NCBI GenBank assembly: GCA_029204225.1
Contig: CM055099.1
Span: 65,747,852 to 65,811,851 of the forward strand
Source of the DNA: Diphasiastrum complanatum
Lineage: Eukaryota; Streptophyta; Lycopodiopsida; Lycopodiales; Lycopodiaceae
Length of the DNA stretch: 64,000 nt
Reading direction: 5' to 3'
How positions within the stretch are numbered: position 1 is the stretch's first letter; each line of letters starts with the position of its first letter. Made by a program: the position numbers and the translations under genes. Positions 51,428 through 63,688 of the stretch are shown piece after piece. The notes below the pieces were generated by a model. It had not been told where the DNA came from. It worked only from the letters and a program-made list of their open reading frames with translations, and made no database searches.

Positions 51428-54400
51428 CTCCCTCTTCAACTAGTTTTAGCATAGATTTAGAAAGTACACCAAGACTTGTTCTATGCTTGAAAAATAAGTC
51501 CTTTCCCAATGCTTTGGTAAAGATATCAGCCACACATTCCTTTGATGGGACATGTTCAAGCTTGATCTCTTTTGCCAACACTTGTTCTCTCACAAAATGG
51601 TAAGCCACCTCGATATGTTTGCTCCTTGCATGGAAAACCGGATTGCTTGCTAGACTTTGGGCTGAAAGGTTGTCACAAAAGATGATTGGACTCTCTGAAA
51701 AATCCAGCAAATGAAGCTCCATAATCATCCTCTTGATCCACACCATCTCCTTTGTGCATGATGTCAAAGCTTTGTACTCGGCCTCACTAGAAGAAAGTGA
51801 TATAGTTGCTTGTTTCTTCGACATCCATGAGATAGCTCCATCACCTATGAAAATAGCATGTGCATTTATGGATTTTCTATCCATAAGGTCTCCTGCAAAA
51901 TCTGAATCTGAAAAACCAAATAAGTTAGGTGATGAGCCTCTATAAACAATGCCAAAATCTTTTGTTCCCGAGATGTATCTCAAGATCCTCTTTCCTAGTT
52001 TCCAATGTTCTATGCTAGGATCTTGCATGAATTGGCTTAATCTACCAACACAATAAGATAAATCAGGTCTTGTGATGGTTAGATATATAAGAGAACCTAT
52101 TAGCTTCCTATAGAGAGTAATGTCCTCGAAGGATCTTTCATTACCTCTTATAGTTAGCTTTACATGTGATTCCATAGGTGTATCAATAGGATTTGCATCT
52201 ACCATATGAAATCTATTGAGAATAGAAATAGCATACTTCTCTTGTGAAATAAAAGTGATTTGAGAAGTTCTAATTACTTCTATTCCTAAGATATAGCTCA
52301 AAAGACCAAGATCATGCACTTCAAATTCCTTTTTTAGTGCTTTCTTGATATCTTCTATATCTTCCTTGTTCCCTCCACTTAAAATAATGTCATCCACATA
52401 AATTAGAAGGATTGTAACATCATTAGCACTAATTCTAAAGTAAAGTGAATGATCATACTCACTCATAGTGAAGTTTTGAGAAAGTAGAAAAGAGTTAAGC
52501 CTAGCATACCAACTCCTTGGTGCTTGCTTAAGACCATACAAACTTTTTTGTAGAAAACACACATGATTAGGCTTGCTATGAGAAACATAGCTCTCGGGTT
52601 GCTCCATGTAGACTTCCTCTTCAAGATCACCATTCAAGAAAGCATTAGAAATGTCTAATTGCCAAAGATCCCATCCATAAAGAGTTGCAAGGGAAATGAT
52701 TACTCTTATGCTCACCATCTTTGCCACGGGTGCAAAGGTTTCCTCATAGTCAATGCCATGCTCTTGAGCATAACCTTTAGCCACCAACCTTGCCTTCAAC
52801 TTGTTGATAGATCCATCTTGATTTGTCTTTACCTTGAAGATCCATTTGCATCCAATTGCACTTTTGCCCTTTGGAAGCTCCACCAATCTCCATGTGTTGT
52901 TCTTCATAAGTGCTTCAAACTCAAGATCCATTGCTTGGATCCATTCCTCTTCTTGCCTTGCTTCATCTACACATGAAGGTACATCAAAAGAAGTTAGGAA
53001 AGCATAGTTGGATCCATCCACCACTTGCTTACCTTTGCCATCATAAGTGAGCCTTGAGGGTTTCACTTTATGCCTTGGAGTTCTCCTTGGAATTTGACTT
53101 GAAGAGGCTTCTTCAACATCCACATCCAATGTGTCATCAACTCCATTGTCATCAAGCACATTAGTTGCAACAACACCATCATCACTTGAAACAACTTTTG
53201 GAATGTTACCTTCATCAAAAATGACATCCCTACTTGTGAACACTTTCTTGATTGAAGGAACATAAATCCTATATGCTTTGCTTACTTCACTATAACCAAC
53301 AAAAATGCCCTTTCTTGAAGATGGATCCTCCTTAGTTCTATCATCAAGAGTAATGTTGAAGTAGCAAATGCATCCAAAAGTTCTTAGAAACTTGACATTA
53401 GGCTTCGTACCAAACAAAGCTTCAAAAGGGGTTTTTCCTTCCAATACAACACTTGGCCATCTATTGCATAGGAAATTTGCACACAACAAAGCATCACTCC
53501 AAAAAGGTTTAGGAAGATTAGCATTCAATCTCATTGCCTTTGCACTCTCACACAAGGTTCTATTCTTCCTCTCGGCCACTCCATTTTGTTGTGGTGTTCT
53601 TGGACATGTGTACTCCCTCTTGATCCCATGCTCATCGCAAAAGGCTTTGAATTTGTTAGAAATGTATTCACCACCATTGTCGCTCCTCAAGCATTTGATT
53701 TTGGTTGTAAATTGAGTCTCAATAGCAACTTTGAACTTGACAAACACATCAAACACCTCATCCTTGCTCTTTAGTAGATAAACCCAACAAAATCTACTAA
53801 AATCATCAATGAAAGTTACATACATCTTAGCACCTCCATTGCTAATTGTAGTAACACCATGAATATCCGAATGCAAGAGAGAAAAAGGCATCTTAGATCT
53901 AGATATAGATCTAGTATATGGCAATCTATGTGATTTAGACAAAGCACATTCTTCACAAACATGATTCAAGCAAGTAAGAGACTTGGGAAGTCCCCTTACT
54001 ACCTCCTTTTTGGCTATTACCTCCAAGGCCTTGTAGTTGAGATGTCCCATCCTTTTATGCCATACCTCTTGAATTGACATTTGTTCATTTGCCATGCATC
54101 CAACTTGGTTAGCAACAACACATGCATCAAGCTTGAACAATTTCCCTTGCCTTTTCCCTTTTGCAATGATACTACACCCCTTTTTGATCAAGCAAGCATC
54201 ACCATCAAACTCAACTTTGAATCCTTTGTCAAGCATTTGGCTTACACTAAGTAAGTTCTTGGTAATGGATGGAATGAGCAAAACATCTTTCAATTCTATA
54301 TTCCTATTTGTAGAAAGTGAAATAGGAATTGTGCCAATCCCCTTGATTGCACACTCACCATCATTTGCGGTATAGATTACCTTCCTATCACCATCAAATG

Positions 54401-55373
54401 CCATTAAAGATGAAAAATACTCTTTATGATATGTCATATGAGAAGTGGCTCCACTATCAATCCACCAAGGATCAATGTCTCCATGATTAGCCAACAAGCA
54501 AGATGACATAACAAAAGCATCATTTGAAAGAAGCTCATCCCCACCCTCATCAATAGTTAGATTGGTTTGCTTTTCCCCTTGATCCCTCTTTTTCTTAAAA
54601 CAATCACTAGCAAAATGCCCTTTGACTCCACAATAGAAACATTTTAGCTTAGATCTATCCTTCTTTTTGCCAAAAGTAGAGTGCTCACCTTGGTCTTGCC
54701 CTTTAGACCAATTGCTTTTACCTTTGCCCTTGAACTTGCCTTTAGAGAACATTGCCTCCTCTTCTCCTCCTTGAGATGTAGAAGATGCTCCCACTCTTGC
54801 TTGCAACCTGAATTCTTCAGCCAACAAGACCTCTTGCAAGTCTCCAACACTTGGTAAACATTTTTGGATAGCATAACTTTGAACAAGATTAGCATGATCA
54901 TCCAACAAGCCATTGAGAATCACTTGAACAAGCTCCTCATTATTTATGCCATCATTAATGCATGCTAACTCATCATTCAATGCTTTAACTCTCAAAACAA
55001 AAGCATGTCCATTCTCACTCTTCTTTTGCATACAAGAAAAGATTTGCCTTCTTAAAGTCAACACTCTAGAAGTAGACTTGGATTCATAAACCTTCTTCAA
55101 GGCTTCCCAAGCTTCACTAGATGATGTGCACTTACCAACCTCTTTGATAAGCTCATTTGTCACATTCATCTTGATCATGTGAAGGGCTTTCTTTGCCCTC
55201 TTGTCATACCTCAATTGTTCTTGAGGTGCCAAAGGTCTCTCCTCCACACCTACAACAATATCCATCAACTCATTCATCTCAAGCAAAGACTCCATCCTTA
55301 CTTTCCAAGTAGAATAGTTGAGGGAGGTAAGCCTATCATTGCTTTCCAACATGTAGCCTCCATTTTTAGCCAT
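51423..55373 (-). CDS. Copia Gag-Pol polyprotein, element C
   Basis: A 1316-residue uninterrupted frame. Domains in order: gag; zinc knuckle CFYCGVKGHFASDC from residue 245; protease DSGATS with D306; GAG-pre-integrase; integrase D503, D565, E601 (35 residues between the last two); RT with YVDD at 992-995; RNase H with ADIFTKALG near the C-terminus. It is related to element A throughout but has a different LTR. The start Met opens MAKNGGYMLES, aligned with the starts of A and B. The last residues EEGV come from the polypurine tract, and the stop lies in the LTR. All catalytic residues are intact. Confidence 0.95.
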   Translation of the reverse strand: MAKNGGYMLESNDRLTSLNYSTWKVRMESLLEMNELMDIVVGVEERPLAPQEQLRYDKRAKKALHMIKMNVTNELIKEVGKCTSSSEAWEALKKVYESKSTSRVLTLRRQIFSCMQKKSENGHAFVLRVKALNDELACINDGINNEELVQVILNGLLDDHANLVQSYAIQKCLPSVGDLQEVLLAEEFRLQARVGASSTSQGGEEEAMFSKGKFKGKGKSNWSKGQDQGEHSTFGKKKDRSKLKCFYCGVKGHFASDCFKKKRDQGEKQTNLTIDEGGDELLSNDAFVMSSCLLANHGDIDPWWIDSGATSHMTYHKEYFSSLMAFDGDRKVIYTANDGECAIKGIGTIPISLSTNRNIELKDVLLIPSITKNLLSVSQMLDKGFKVEFDGDACLIKKGCSIIAKGKRQGKLFKLDACVVANQVGCMANEQMSIQEVWHKRMGHLNYKALEVIAKKEVVRGLPKSLTCLNHVCEECALSKSHRLPYTRSISRSKMPFSLLHSDIHGVTTISNGGAKMYVTFIDDFSRFCWVYLLKSKDEVFDVFVKFKVAIETQFTTKIKCLRSDNGGEYISNKFKAFCDEHGIKREYTCPRTPQQNGVAERKNRTLCESAKAMRLNANLPKPFWSDALLCANFLCNRWPSVVLEGKTPFEALFGTKPNVKFLRTFGCICYFNITLDDRTKEDPSSRKGIFVGYSEVSKAYRIYVPSIKKVFTSRDVIFDEGNIPKVVSSDDGVVATNVLDDNGVDDTLDVDVEEASSSQIPRRTPRHKVKPSRLTYDGKGKQVVDGSNYAFLTSFDVPSCVDEARQEEEWIQAMDLEFEALMKNNTWRLVELPKGKSAIGCKWIFKVKTNQDGSINKLKARLVAKGYAQEHGIDYEETFAPVAKMVSIRVIISLATLYGWDLWQLDISNAFLNGDLEEEVYMEQPESYVSHSKPNHVCFLQKSLYGLKQAPRSWYARLNSFLLSQNFTMSEYDHSLYFRISANDVTILLIYVDDIILSGGNKEDIEDIKKALKKEFEVHDLGLLSYILGIEVIRTSQITFISQEKYAISILNRFHMVDANPIDTPMESHVKLTIRGNERSFEDITLYRKLIGSLIYLTITRPDLSYCVGRLSQFMQDPSIEHWKLGKRILRYISGTKDFGIVYRGSSPNLFGFSDSDFAGDLMDRKSINAHAIFIGDGAISWMSKKQATISLSSSEAEYKALTSCTKEMVWIKRMIMELHLLDFSESPIIFCDNLSAQSLASNPVFHARSKHIEVAYHFVREQVLAKEIKLEHVPSKECVADIFTKALGKDLFFKHRTSLGVLSKSMLKLVEEGV

Positions 55374-55970
55374 GTTGCAATGATTGATCTCTGATCTTTG
55401 ACCTGTTCCAATGCACTAAGCACTCTCTTGAATCAACAAATGAAACACAAGAAGAAATCACAAAGATTTGGAACCTAAAACCTTACTTTTTCTCTCTTTT
55501 CCTCACTTTTTCCTTAATTTTAGCCACTAGTTTTATGATTTCTTGATCAAACCAAGACCAAACCTCAATATACTTGCTTTTCCCTCACTCCTAAGATTGA
55601 AATACACTCTTGAATCATTCAGCAAACTGAAAATCAGAGGGTTACATCAATTTTGAAGTTTTTGACATGAAGAAGCAAGAAATTGAATCAAAAAACTATA
55701 TGCTAGAATGGAAAACTAATAGGATCTTGTTGGATCTTGCATCTCCCTCTTTCCAAAACAATTTTTGTCTCCTTATTCTGATAAGTACAGAGGGAATTCG
55801 CCCTACTTCAATTGAAATGCATACAAATGATGTTTTGATCACAAAGATCCAATTTCTACACATAAATCAACAAGATTTTTAGCTAGAAACTTGATTGGAA
55901 TGCTACAAAAGCAAACTCGCCCACAAATCTCTTCTAAATCTGGCAAAACCTGCACATTTGGCCGCCTAAT
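55374..55970 (-). other. Leader of element C
   Basis: About 600 bp between gag start and primer-binding site; no gene. Confidence 0.7.
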
Positions 55971-55982
55971 GCTCTGATACCA
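55971..55982 (-). promoter_or_regulatory. Primer-binding site of element C
   Basis: The minus strand reads TGGTATCAGAGC next to the 5' LTR. Confidence 0.93.
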
Positions 55983-56635
55983 TGTGAAAAACTCAGATCC
56001 AAAAGATGCTAAAGTTTCATAAAGATCTTGGCCATGGAAGTTATGCACATCTAGATTGAAAAAATGATAGAAATTGTGATGTTAAGCATACTAAACATCA
56101 ACTAAACATCAAAATCTGATCATAAGCTTCCACAAACAGAAACTTGCTGTCCCTGTCCGTACTTCAGAGCCTACAACCTGCATTTCACACGTGTGAAGCC
56201 ATAGCAACAAAGAAATCACAATTCTAGTGGCTAGAATGCAAGATATGAACAAAAAAGTGAGAGAGAAGAAGATGGACCTTCAAAGAGCATAACATTCATT
56301 CAATAGAATGAAAATGAGATATGTACATACTCGTGGAGATGGCTATTTATAGCAGCCATAGTGCCTCTTGGCCACTTGTCTTATGATAGGCTAAAATTGG
56401 GGTCCAATAGGATTCACCCATATACCTAGAAATTTGGTCAAATAGGAATGCACCAAATTATGAGCCAATAGAAGAGCTCCACACTCGACCTCCTCTAATT
56501 AATGTGACCTCAAAAGTAGTGTACACATACTTTGGGCCTCTACATACATGTATGAACCTATCTCTAACTTTTATTTGGCCATAGGCCTACAAAATCTCAA
56601 GTTAGGAAAATACTACTAGTTGACAATTTTTCACA
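55983..56635 (-). repeat. 5' LTR of element C (promoter LTR)
   Basis: 653 bp. TATAAATAG (minus) at 56343-56351, about 285 bp into the LTR, is a good TATA box. TTCACACGTGTGAA at 56184-56197 lies downstream of it, hence in the transcribed R/U5 part. Confidence 0.93.
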
Positions 56636-56733
56636 GTTTGGCGGAGGAATCTTTTGCGAGTTCGATGAAAGCATCAATCATGTGCTGGCGGATAAATAGA
56701 AAGATCAGGTGTGATTTCAGTACATCCCTCAGA
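56636..56733 (-). pseudogene. Penelope-like copy 2, remaining 5' piece
   Basis: It continues the sequence cut at 50776 and matches 7104-7208 (ggaatcttttgcgagttcg and onward). Similarity to copy 1 stops at about 56733, the right boundary of the segmental duplication. Confidence 0.75.
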
Positions 56734-56768
56734 TTCCTATGAATATGATGAATATAGGTGCTGCTAAG

Positions 56769-58651
56769 GGACTAGCATCACCTTGTCTATGGCCTATAAA
56801 GACCATCCCGTAGTGTCCACTATTCTTGATAGTGGATTAGGCGTCAATATAATGGCTTTGTCATTGGCAAAGTCATGGGGAATCCATACCCTCGATCAGC
56901 CATGCACAAACTTCGCATGGCTGATCATCGAGTTACAGATCCTATAGGTCATTTATCGAATATCAATGTTCGCATTGCAGGTGTCAAATTTATAATCGAT
57001 TGTGTCATTCTAGATTTACCAGATAATGCAAATACCTATAAACTCCTTCTTGGTACACCTTGGCTACAGATGGCAGGTGTTTTACATGATTGGAAAAGAA
57101 GTAAGATAACCTTCGGCAATAACGAAAAACGGGTCACGGTTGACTCAACTGGACATATAAGGCCAGCCAAGGTTTACGATGATTGGTCATCCATGACTTA
57201 TGACGAATCGGATAGTGTTCCAATTTTCCAACCCCACAGACACTATACAAGATCCACAGATATTATCAATTGGGGTCAAGCACTATCCACTGTTGACTGT
57301 GCTGATTCCAACAGATGCCGTATCGAGACCGCTGCAGAGGATCTATATATTCTACCATCTTCTACATACATTGATGCACCCATCATTCTGCTTATGATGA
57401 TTGACCCTATTCCTATAGCTTGCTGCCCAGGAGAACCTAGCGACTCTACCGCCCATGTTTCGAAAGAAGGTATTATTTCCATGGATGATGTTGAGATGAC
57501 GGATGAACATGTACTCCTTTATCTAGATGCCCAACGTTATCCACCAAAATCAATTCCACAAGGGATCAAGTCACTAGGGCCGTTAGCTCACGTCCAACTA
57601 ACATCCAAATTACCCAACACCACAACTTATAGACCCAAACCAAAGATATATACATGGGACTTGTATTTGGATGAAGTCTAGGATACAATAGATGATGACA
57701 TGATACGGGAGGAAACAACACTGCCCCCTCAACAATCTCGAAAACCTCGGTTACAAAAAACTAAAATTATTGATACAAAACTAATTGAACGTCAAAAACA
57801 GATTCGTGAGAAGGTTAAGAAACCGATCAAGCCCTTGTCTGCACAGACAGAAACCAAACAATCCGACCAAGCTTCCACATCTGGCAGTGCCTCAACGCAA
57901 ATGATTTCCAAAGTTTATGAAAACTTTGTGGAACCACCTTTTGATCTCCCACAAAAGTTTAAAGACTTCACCTTAGATGACGTTGTTATCTAGTTACCAC
58001 AGCCACACCGGAAACCCACACCAAGTTCCCACTTCTTTGAAGGACCCGCTAAAACAATCTTGTTAAACCTTAAAGATCTTGATGAGGAGATGGATCAAAT
58101 AGTTCATGGTGGTACACACCTTTCGTCAGATGGATCGAATAGTTCATGTTGGTGCACACCTTTCGTCAGATCAACTTTCTGATCTGGAAATTTTACTTCG
58201 CAAATATAGGGATGTATTTGCATGGAACTATACATAGATGTTAGGCGTTCCACCTGATATTGCGGTCCATACCATACCTTTAGAAGACAACGCTAAGCCT
58301 GTTAGGGCTAAACTATATAGATCTAACTATGTCTATCACGAGAGAATCGATGAAGATATTAAGAAATTGCTGGATGCTGGCTTCATCTATGAAGTCCAAC
58401 ATACTGATTGGGTATCACGCATTGTGGTCGTATCCAAGACAAACGACAAATTTCATATCTGTGTCAATCTGAAAAATCTTAATATGGTTACGAAGAAAGA
58501 CCATTCCTCCTTATCTATAACAACACAAATCCTTGAGGAAATGGCAGGAGCTGAAGCTTTCAGCTTCCTAGACGGTTTTAGTGGCCATTTCCTAATCCAA
58601 ATAGCCCCTGAAGATAGACACAAGACAGCCTTTGCAGCTGAAAAAAACTGA
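56769..58651 (+). pseudogene. Ty3/gypsy protease-RT remnant
   Basis: An aspartic protease begins at about 56800 with VVSTILDSGLGVNIMALSLA (D-S-G active site). The frame shifts near 56910 to 56875-57681, which carries LRMADHRV and the flap-side LLGTPWLQMAGVLHDW typical of gypsy proteases. A charged linker follows (57700-57993, after an in-frame TAG). Then comes the N-terminal half of reverse transcriptase, 58238-58651, with the DAGFIYEV, HICVNLKNLN and FSFLDGFSGH motifs. The last resembles the usual FSFLDGYSGYNQI, which carries the motif A Asp. The RT stops before the YxDD motif. No integrase, RNase H or LTR was found. Confidence 0.85.
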
Positions 58652-61600
58652 GTTTTGGAAATGGGTAGAAACACCCGGTTTCCAGAGCGAAAACCACTTT
58701 AAGAAGAAGATGTAATGAAGTAAGAAGAAAAAGAAACTGTGTTCACAGGTTATGGCTGGAATCTGTGAACGGGGGGGGGGGAGGATTAGTTCTAAGTGGT
58801 GCGTACCACCATCTACACATAAAAATTTGACTTTAAGGAAGACTAAAAGAAAGTAGTGTAAAGTACTAAAGTAGTCAAATTAGAATTCAAAAGTTAGAAT
58901 AAAGAAATATTAAAAGCAGTCAAAATTCAAAAGTCGGAATAAAAAAATATTGAGATGGCTATCGTATGCTGCATGTCTGTACCATTCACGGTACATGTAG
59001 AGGACGAAGATTAAGCTAAATATTGAAAAAAGGAAAGTAGGGACATTCTAAGGATTTTTTGCCTGTTAAGAAGTCAAAAAGTAGATGTTAGAGGAGGAAT
59101 TCGCATTTTATCCAAATTTCTAAAACATTGAAAGTAGATGGGAGTACGAATGTTGATTTGTAGATAGACTTGAAAACTTATCAATTATGAGGATTTATTG
59201 TTTTAAAAGACTAGATTGCTAGGTATGTGGTAGTACAAGTAGTGCTATATTGATTTGATCAAGATGAGCCGATCAAGAATTTTACTGATGGTTCGTTATT
59301 CTATCTTCAATTGTGAGGATGAGATTTGTGATTGAAAGAGAGTGGTGTGAAAAATGGTCTCTACTTACAAGAATGGTTTGGATAATGGCTCAAAATCTGT
59401 TAACACAATTTTATCTAGATTGTCCATCCTTGTGGTGCATGAGCTATTTCTAGAAGATATTCTGTTGTCTCTTTGAGTTTCAAATGGTCGATTCTACTTG
59501 TTAGCTTGAACTCACTTTGACATTTGGAAATAATCTTGCCCTTTCTATGCAAGAAAAGTGAAATCAAACTTCGGCTTCAACATGATCATGTTGGCACTGC
59601 CATAGCAAAAGTTGGAGCTTAGAAAGTACATTGAGGATGAGAATTTGATATTGCATGACCAACTTGAAAGTTTGGTACTCCATTCCTATTAACCTTATAT
59701 CATGTACTTGTACTTACTACTTTTCCTTCAAAGCCAGCCATATTTAAAATCTATTTTATAATCATGTGATTTAGTACTGACAAACTTATTGCTATGCGCT
59801 TGTATTACAAAGGATGAGTTTATAGATTCAAAATTTGCTATGGAGTTTGGAGGGCTATAGTTCTTCAGTATGCATTTAAGTCTTTATATTATTCAATGCA
59901 TCATAAATTAGTTGATATTTCTATTTGATCTAGGACTTGAACATGATTGAATTATCCGAGTCTTCTTTTACATCTTCTCTACTACCTATACTTTACACAT
60001 GGAATCTTATCAAGTGAAAATTATACGGTGGACAGTTCAACTATCCCCTTGACTTTGTACATTTAACAATGTCCTTGCTCGACAATTTAGATTCATATTA
60101 TGTAAGTAGCTCACTCCAACTTTCAAGGGTAGAATTTAAAATCAAACTACTAGACACATAAAAAAAATAGACATTTTAGATGACTTAACACAAACAAAAT
60201 TGTCAGATGCAATGAGACATATGGAGTGATCAAGATGCCATCTCCCTCGCAAATGAAGCCAAAATTCACATTCCACAAGGGAATAATGAGTTACAAGTGG
60301 CGTCAACAAGCCTATCTTGCTGATCATATTAAGACACTTTAACAAACTCAGACAATATGAGGCTTCTAACATAGTTTGTGTTTCATTCATTATAGCTCCA
60401 TCTTAGTGATTTTTTTAGGAAGGGTGCAAAAAAAAAGAGACACTCGTCTTGGAAAAATCTTCTATTAGTAGCATCTTTGATCATGACTTCAAAGTAGCTC
60501 AATTTCTTGACTACATGCTTGACCTTTCAATCTGCTGCAATTTGTTCTTACATGGCCTTTGATCAAGCCTCATGAATATGCTAAAAAACTCGTGCTAGGA
60601 TCTAGTGCCAATTGTTTCGAGTGTAATCATTTTCAAATCATTAGCTCACAATTCTTGATCTCTACAATGATTCAAGAGCAAGGATAGATATTGACAAGCT
60701 AGATTCTAAAATTTCTCTAGCAGGCTGCTTCTAGATTGCCACAAAATTTCAGAACCCACATGGTGCAAAGGTGAGATCATGGTTGCATGAGCAATGCACA
60801 TGAATTTCTCTTAGGATTTTGCAGGTTGTAGAAGCAGGCATATATCACCAATTAAATTAAGTGATTGATCAAGAAAGCTGCATAGATGAAATGCCAAGTT
60901 GGGCAAAAATGATGCATAGCTTGATTATGTTTTTAAAATCCAAACAATATCAGATTGTAGACAAGAAAGCTATAGTTTGGTTTGTAATTTGGTTCTTTAA
61001 AATGAGACTTCTAGTTTTTATCTTTTTGATTCATTAATCTTCTAAGATGTTGTCTATGTATGACAATAGCTCTTTGTTGCAACTTAGCTTATGGTTTTTA
61101 CTTTTCCAACTATAATTGTTGCAAAATAGTGTATATAGCTCGACATGCATTTATCTGGAGTATGTTTTCTACTCAATTTTTGCAGTTGAGAAAATCTTGG
61201 CCTTTGTCACAATCAGTCAACTTGCTTATCTGCTTGCCCTTGCTCCATGGATTTTGTGATTAATCACTTGAGATGTAATCCTTTCTTTTTTCCTTTGCTA
61301 GAAACATGCACGCGCCAAAGTATATTTTTGAGAGACTTGAAAATTTCATATTGTGAACATTGATCGTGATTATTGTAAATATTGATTGTGATACTCATGA
61401 ATACTAATCGTAAATACTAAAATATTTTGATTATTGATAATGATTGTTGTGAATATTGATCATGAATATTCTTGAATTCTTGCCAACTTCAAAATTCCAA
61501 AATGACTGACATATTTTGTGATCAAAATATTTAGTCCATTGTAAGAAACTCTCACAAATGAAGGTCACCTACTTTTGTGGTAGTGATTGTGATAGTGTAA

Positions 61601-63282
61601 GCTCTTGCAACTTAGAATGTTAAAAAGAACAAATGAATCGTCATGATAATTTAACTTACTGATTTATTGTGGTATTATGTCACAGGCCTTGCCATAATTT
61701 TGAAATTGTTGAATTAACCGAAAAAATCCATCCTCACAATCCATAAAACATTTGCCTATAAAAGTTAAGAACAACCAACAAAATTTTACTAATCTACATT
61801 GATTTGATCTTCACAAAAAATTAAAATATGTCAATATAACATGGCAAGGCCTTTGTGGTACAACACCACATCGTTCTTGTTTATATTGTAAGTAGGCCAA
61901 CACATGCATGAATCATAGCCACCATAATTTTACTAATCTAATATCAACAACACCTATGTTAGAATTGTTTTCAGCTTCCACATTTGTGGGGTTGATGAAT
62001 TTACCAATCAAGTTAATGGATCTAAAATGCCATGTCCTTCGTGCAGTAAAAAATTGTACAAATATTTTTTTTCTTTTGTTTCAATAGTCCTTTTTAAAGT
62101 ACAATAGCAAGAAAACAAATTTGTTGGATATCTGTTACTTCTTTTTTTCTATAATGTAAACCACAAATATCTCACATCCCAAGCAATACATAGAACCTTG
62201 GCCGACCCCAATGTCAAAGTCCTCACCAATGCAAACTGCATGTTGTTGATGTCCCTCTAGACCTAGTTGATGATCTCAACCAATGACGCATCATACTCCA
62301 CTTCATAATCCCTATACATTCCTCCATGATAAATCATAAAAAACCAAACCCCTGAAAACTCACATTCTAAACTTACTAGGAATTCTCTACATTGCCAACA
62401 AAAAAAGACTACCTAAAAATGTGTGAAAAAACTCAAAAAACTTGAAAATAGCGAGTGTGTAGTTTGCAAGGAAAAAAAAGGGTTGACGATGTACTTCAAG
62501 GACCCAATGATACATCTTCTCTTTCTTAATGTGAAAAAGAGGTGTTTTGGAATCTCATATTTTAAAGCTTTGAGGTATGTGGATTGCATGAATTGCTTAT
62601 GAGACAATTTACTAGAATTACATAGAATGGTGTGAAGGCATACCATTGCATCGTGACACCTTCTCTATCTTTCAACAATTTGCGATACAAGAAACTTAAT
62701 GAGTTGTCTTTAAGTAGCAAAGGTCCTTGCAATCTCATGTGTCACATGATCTTGTGTCTCAAAAATATGATATGATATAAAACTCGCCCCTTGCCATGGG
62801 ATTTTGTCTTAAACATTTAGAGTCACAGGTGGAACTAAATGCCACCTTGAGCTAGTGTTGAGAGAGGCTTGAAGATTTGAATTGCCAACCCTCCACACTC
62901 TATATAAGGGTCCTCCTTTGTCTTATTTCAAAATTTTGAGTCCAATATCATGCTTTGAGGGGGCGTGTTCATGATTAATCATGGAGCCAAGGACAAACTT
63001 ACTACCAAGAATTGCGCAAGTGCATTCCTTGCATGGGTGTTAAGTATAGGGTAAGGCCCCGGCCCGGGAGCCTTCCCCTTCGTAATAACCTCAAGATTTT
63101 TTAGTTTTTTAGAAGTGTTTCTAAATATAGTAAATTTGGATTTTTGTGACTTTCCAAAATAGCAAGTTTTGAAATGTGCGAATCTTTAAAAAATGAAAGT
63201 GAACATTACATTTTTGTAAGGTGCTTTAATCACTTTCTTAAATAGTAATAATATCTTACAATGTGTAATGTATTTAGTGCTC
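58652..63282. other. Long non-coding stretch, no gene recognised
   Basis: No convincing coding region on either strand; the longest frames are about 80 codons without a domain. Small features: an imperfect hairpin at 58741-58770 followed by a run of 11 G (58771-58781), a two-copy 35-bp repeat at about 58873-58952, and a degenerate AT-rich minisatellite (attgatYRtgaatatt) at about 61352-61480. A GC-rich patch ggccccggcccggg is at 63054-63067. Confidence 0.5.
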
Positions 63283-63296
63283 CATAAAATCATGTA
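63283..63296. repeat. Target-site duplication of SINE copy 2 (left)
   Basis: CATAAAATCATGTA, repeated exactly at 63384-63397. Confidence 0.9.
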
Positions 63297-63383
63297 CTGC
63301 CCAAAGGGGTTGGCCTAGTTGGTTAACTTGGCGTCCAAAGTTTCTTTGGTCCCAAGTTCGAGCCTCCCTTGGAAACCAAGAAG
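63297..63383 (+). mobile_element. 87-bp tRNA-like SINE (copy 2)
   Basis: Starts CTGCCCAAAGGGGTTGG, has a perfect polymerase III A box TGGCCTAGTTGG and a B-box-like AGTTCGAGCCT, and ends ACCAAGAAG like copy 1. It is bracketed by a perfect 14-bp direct repeat. It is colinear with 20431-20515 over its length. Confidence 0.82.
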
Positions 63384-63488
63384 CATAAAATCATGTATAG
63401 GTGCAATATCATGCCATTTAAGGCATCTTCCAAATACGCTAAAAAAACTGAAGTTGTTACTACTAAATGGAGACTTCTTGACAAAGTA

Positions 63489-63500
63489 TGCCACGTGGCA
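63489..63500. promoter_or_regulatory. G-box palindrome 1
   Basis: TGCCACGTGGCA, a perfect palindrome with the CACGTG core bound by plant bZIP/bHLH factors. Confidence 0.6.
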
Positions 63501-63537
63501 AAAATATGAATAAAAACTCCATGGATCACAACGTATT

Positions 63538-63647
63538 ATGGAAGGGGCCGGGTAGAGGCCATTCTGCCCGATAAGGATTTCCAGACTCGCCTGAAAATTT
63601 TTGGAAATCCGAACCGGGCAGAATGGCCTCTGCCCGGCCCCTTCCAT
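63538..63647. repeat. Foldback with 46-bp arms
   Basis: Left arm 63538-63583 and right arm 63602-63647 are inverted copies with about four mismatches and an 18-bp loop. The arms are GC-rich (ggccgggtagaggccattct). A small foldback transposon or a hairpin-forming transcript would fit. Confidence 0.75.
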
Positions 63648-63688
63648 TGCGTAATGGATTTTTGGACTCTTTTTAAACTAATCATTTC

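Larger units (their letters stand above)
50775..56635 (-). mobile_element. Intact Ty1/copia retrotransposon, element C
   Basis: LTRs 50775-51427 and 55983-56635 (653 bp if the left one is counted from TGTG) show no difference by eye. A complete polyprotein frame, primer-binding site 55971-55982 and polypurine tract 51428-51437 are present. It sits inside the second Penelope-like copy; copy 1 near 7101-7110 shows the empty site. This is a very recent, possibly active insertion. Confidence 0.95.

Noticed and set aside
63538-63647. A microRNA gene
   Set aside because: The arms pair almost perfectly over 46 bp with a short loop, more like a foldback element; without small RNA data a microRNA call has no support.
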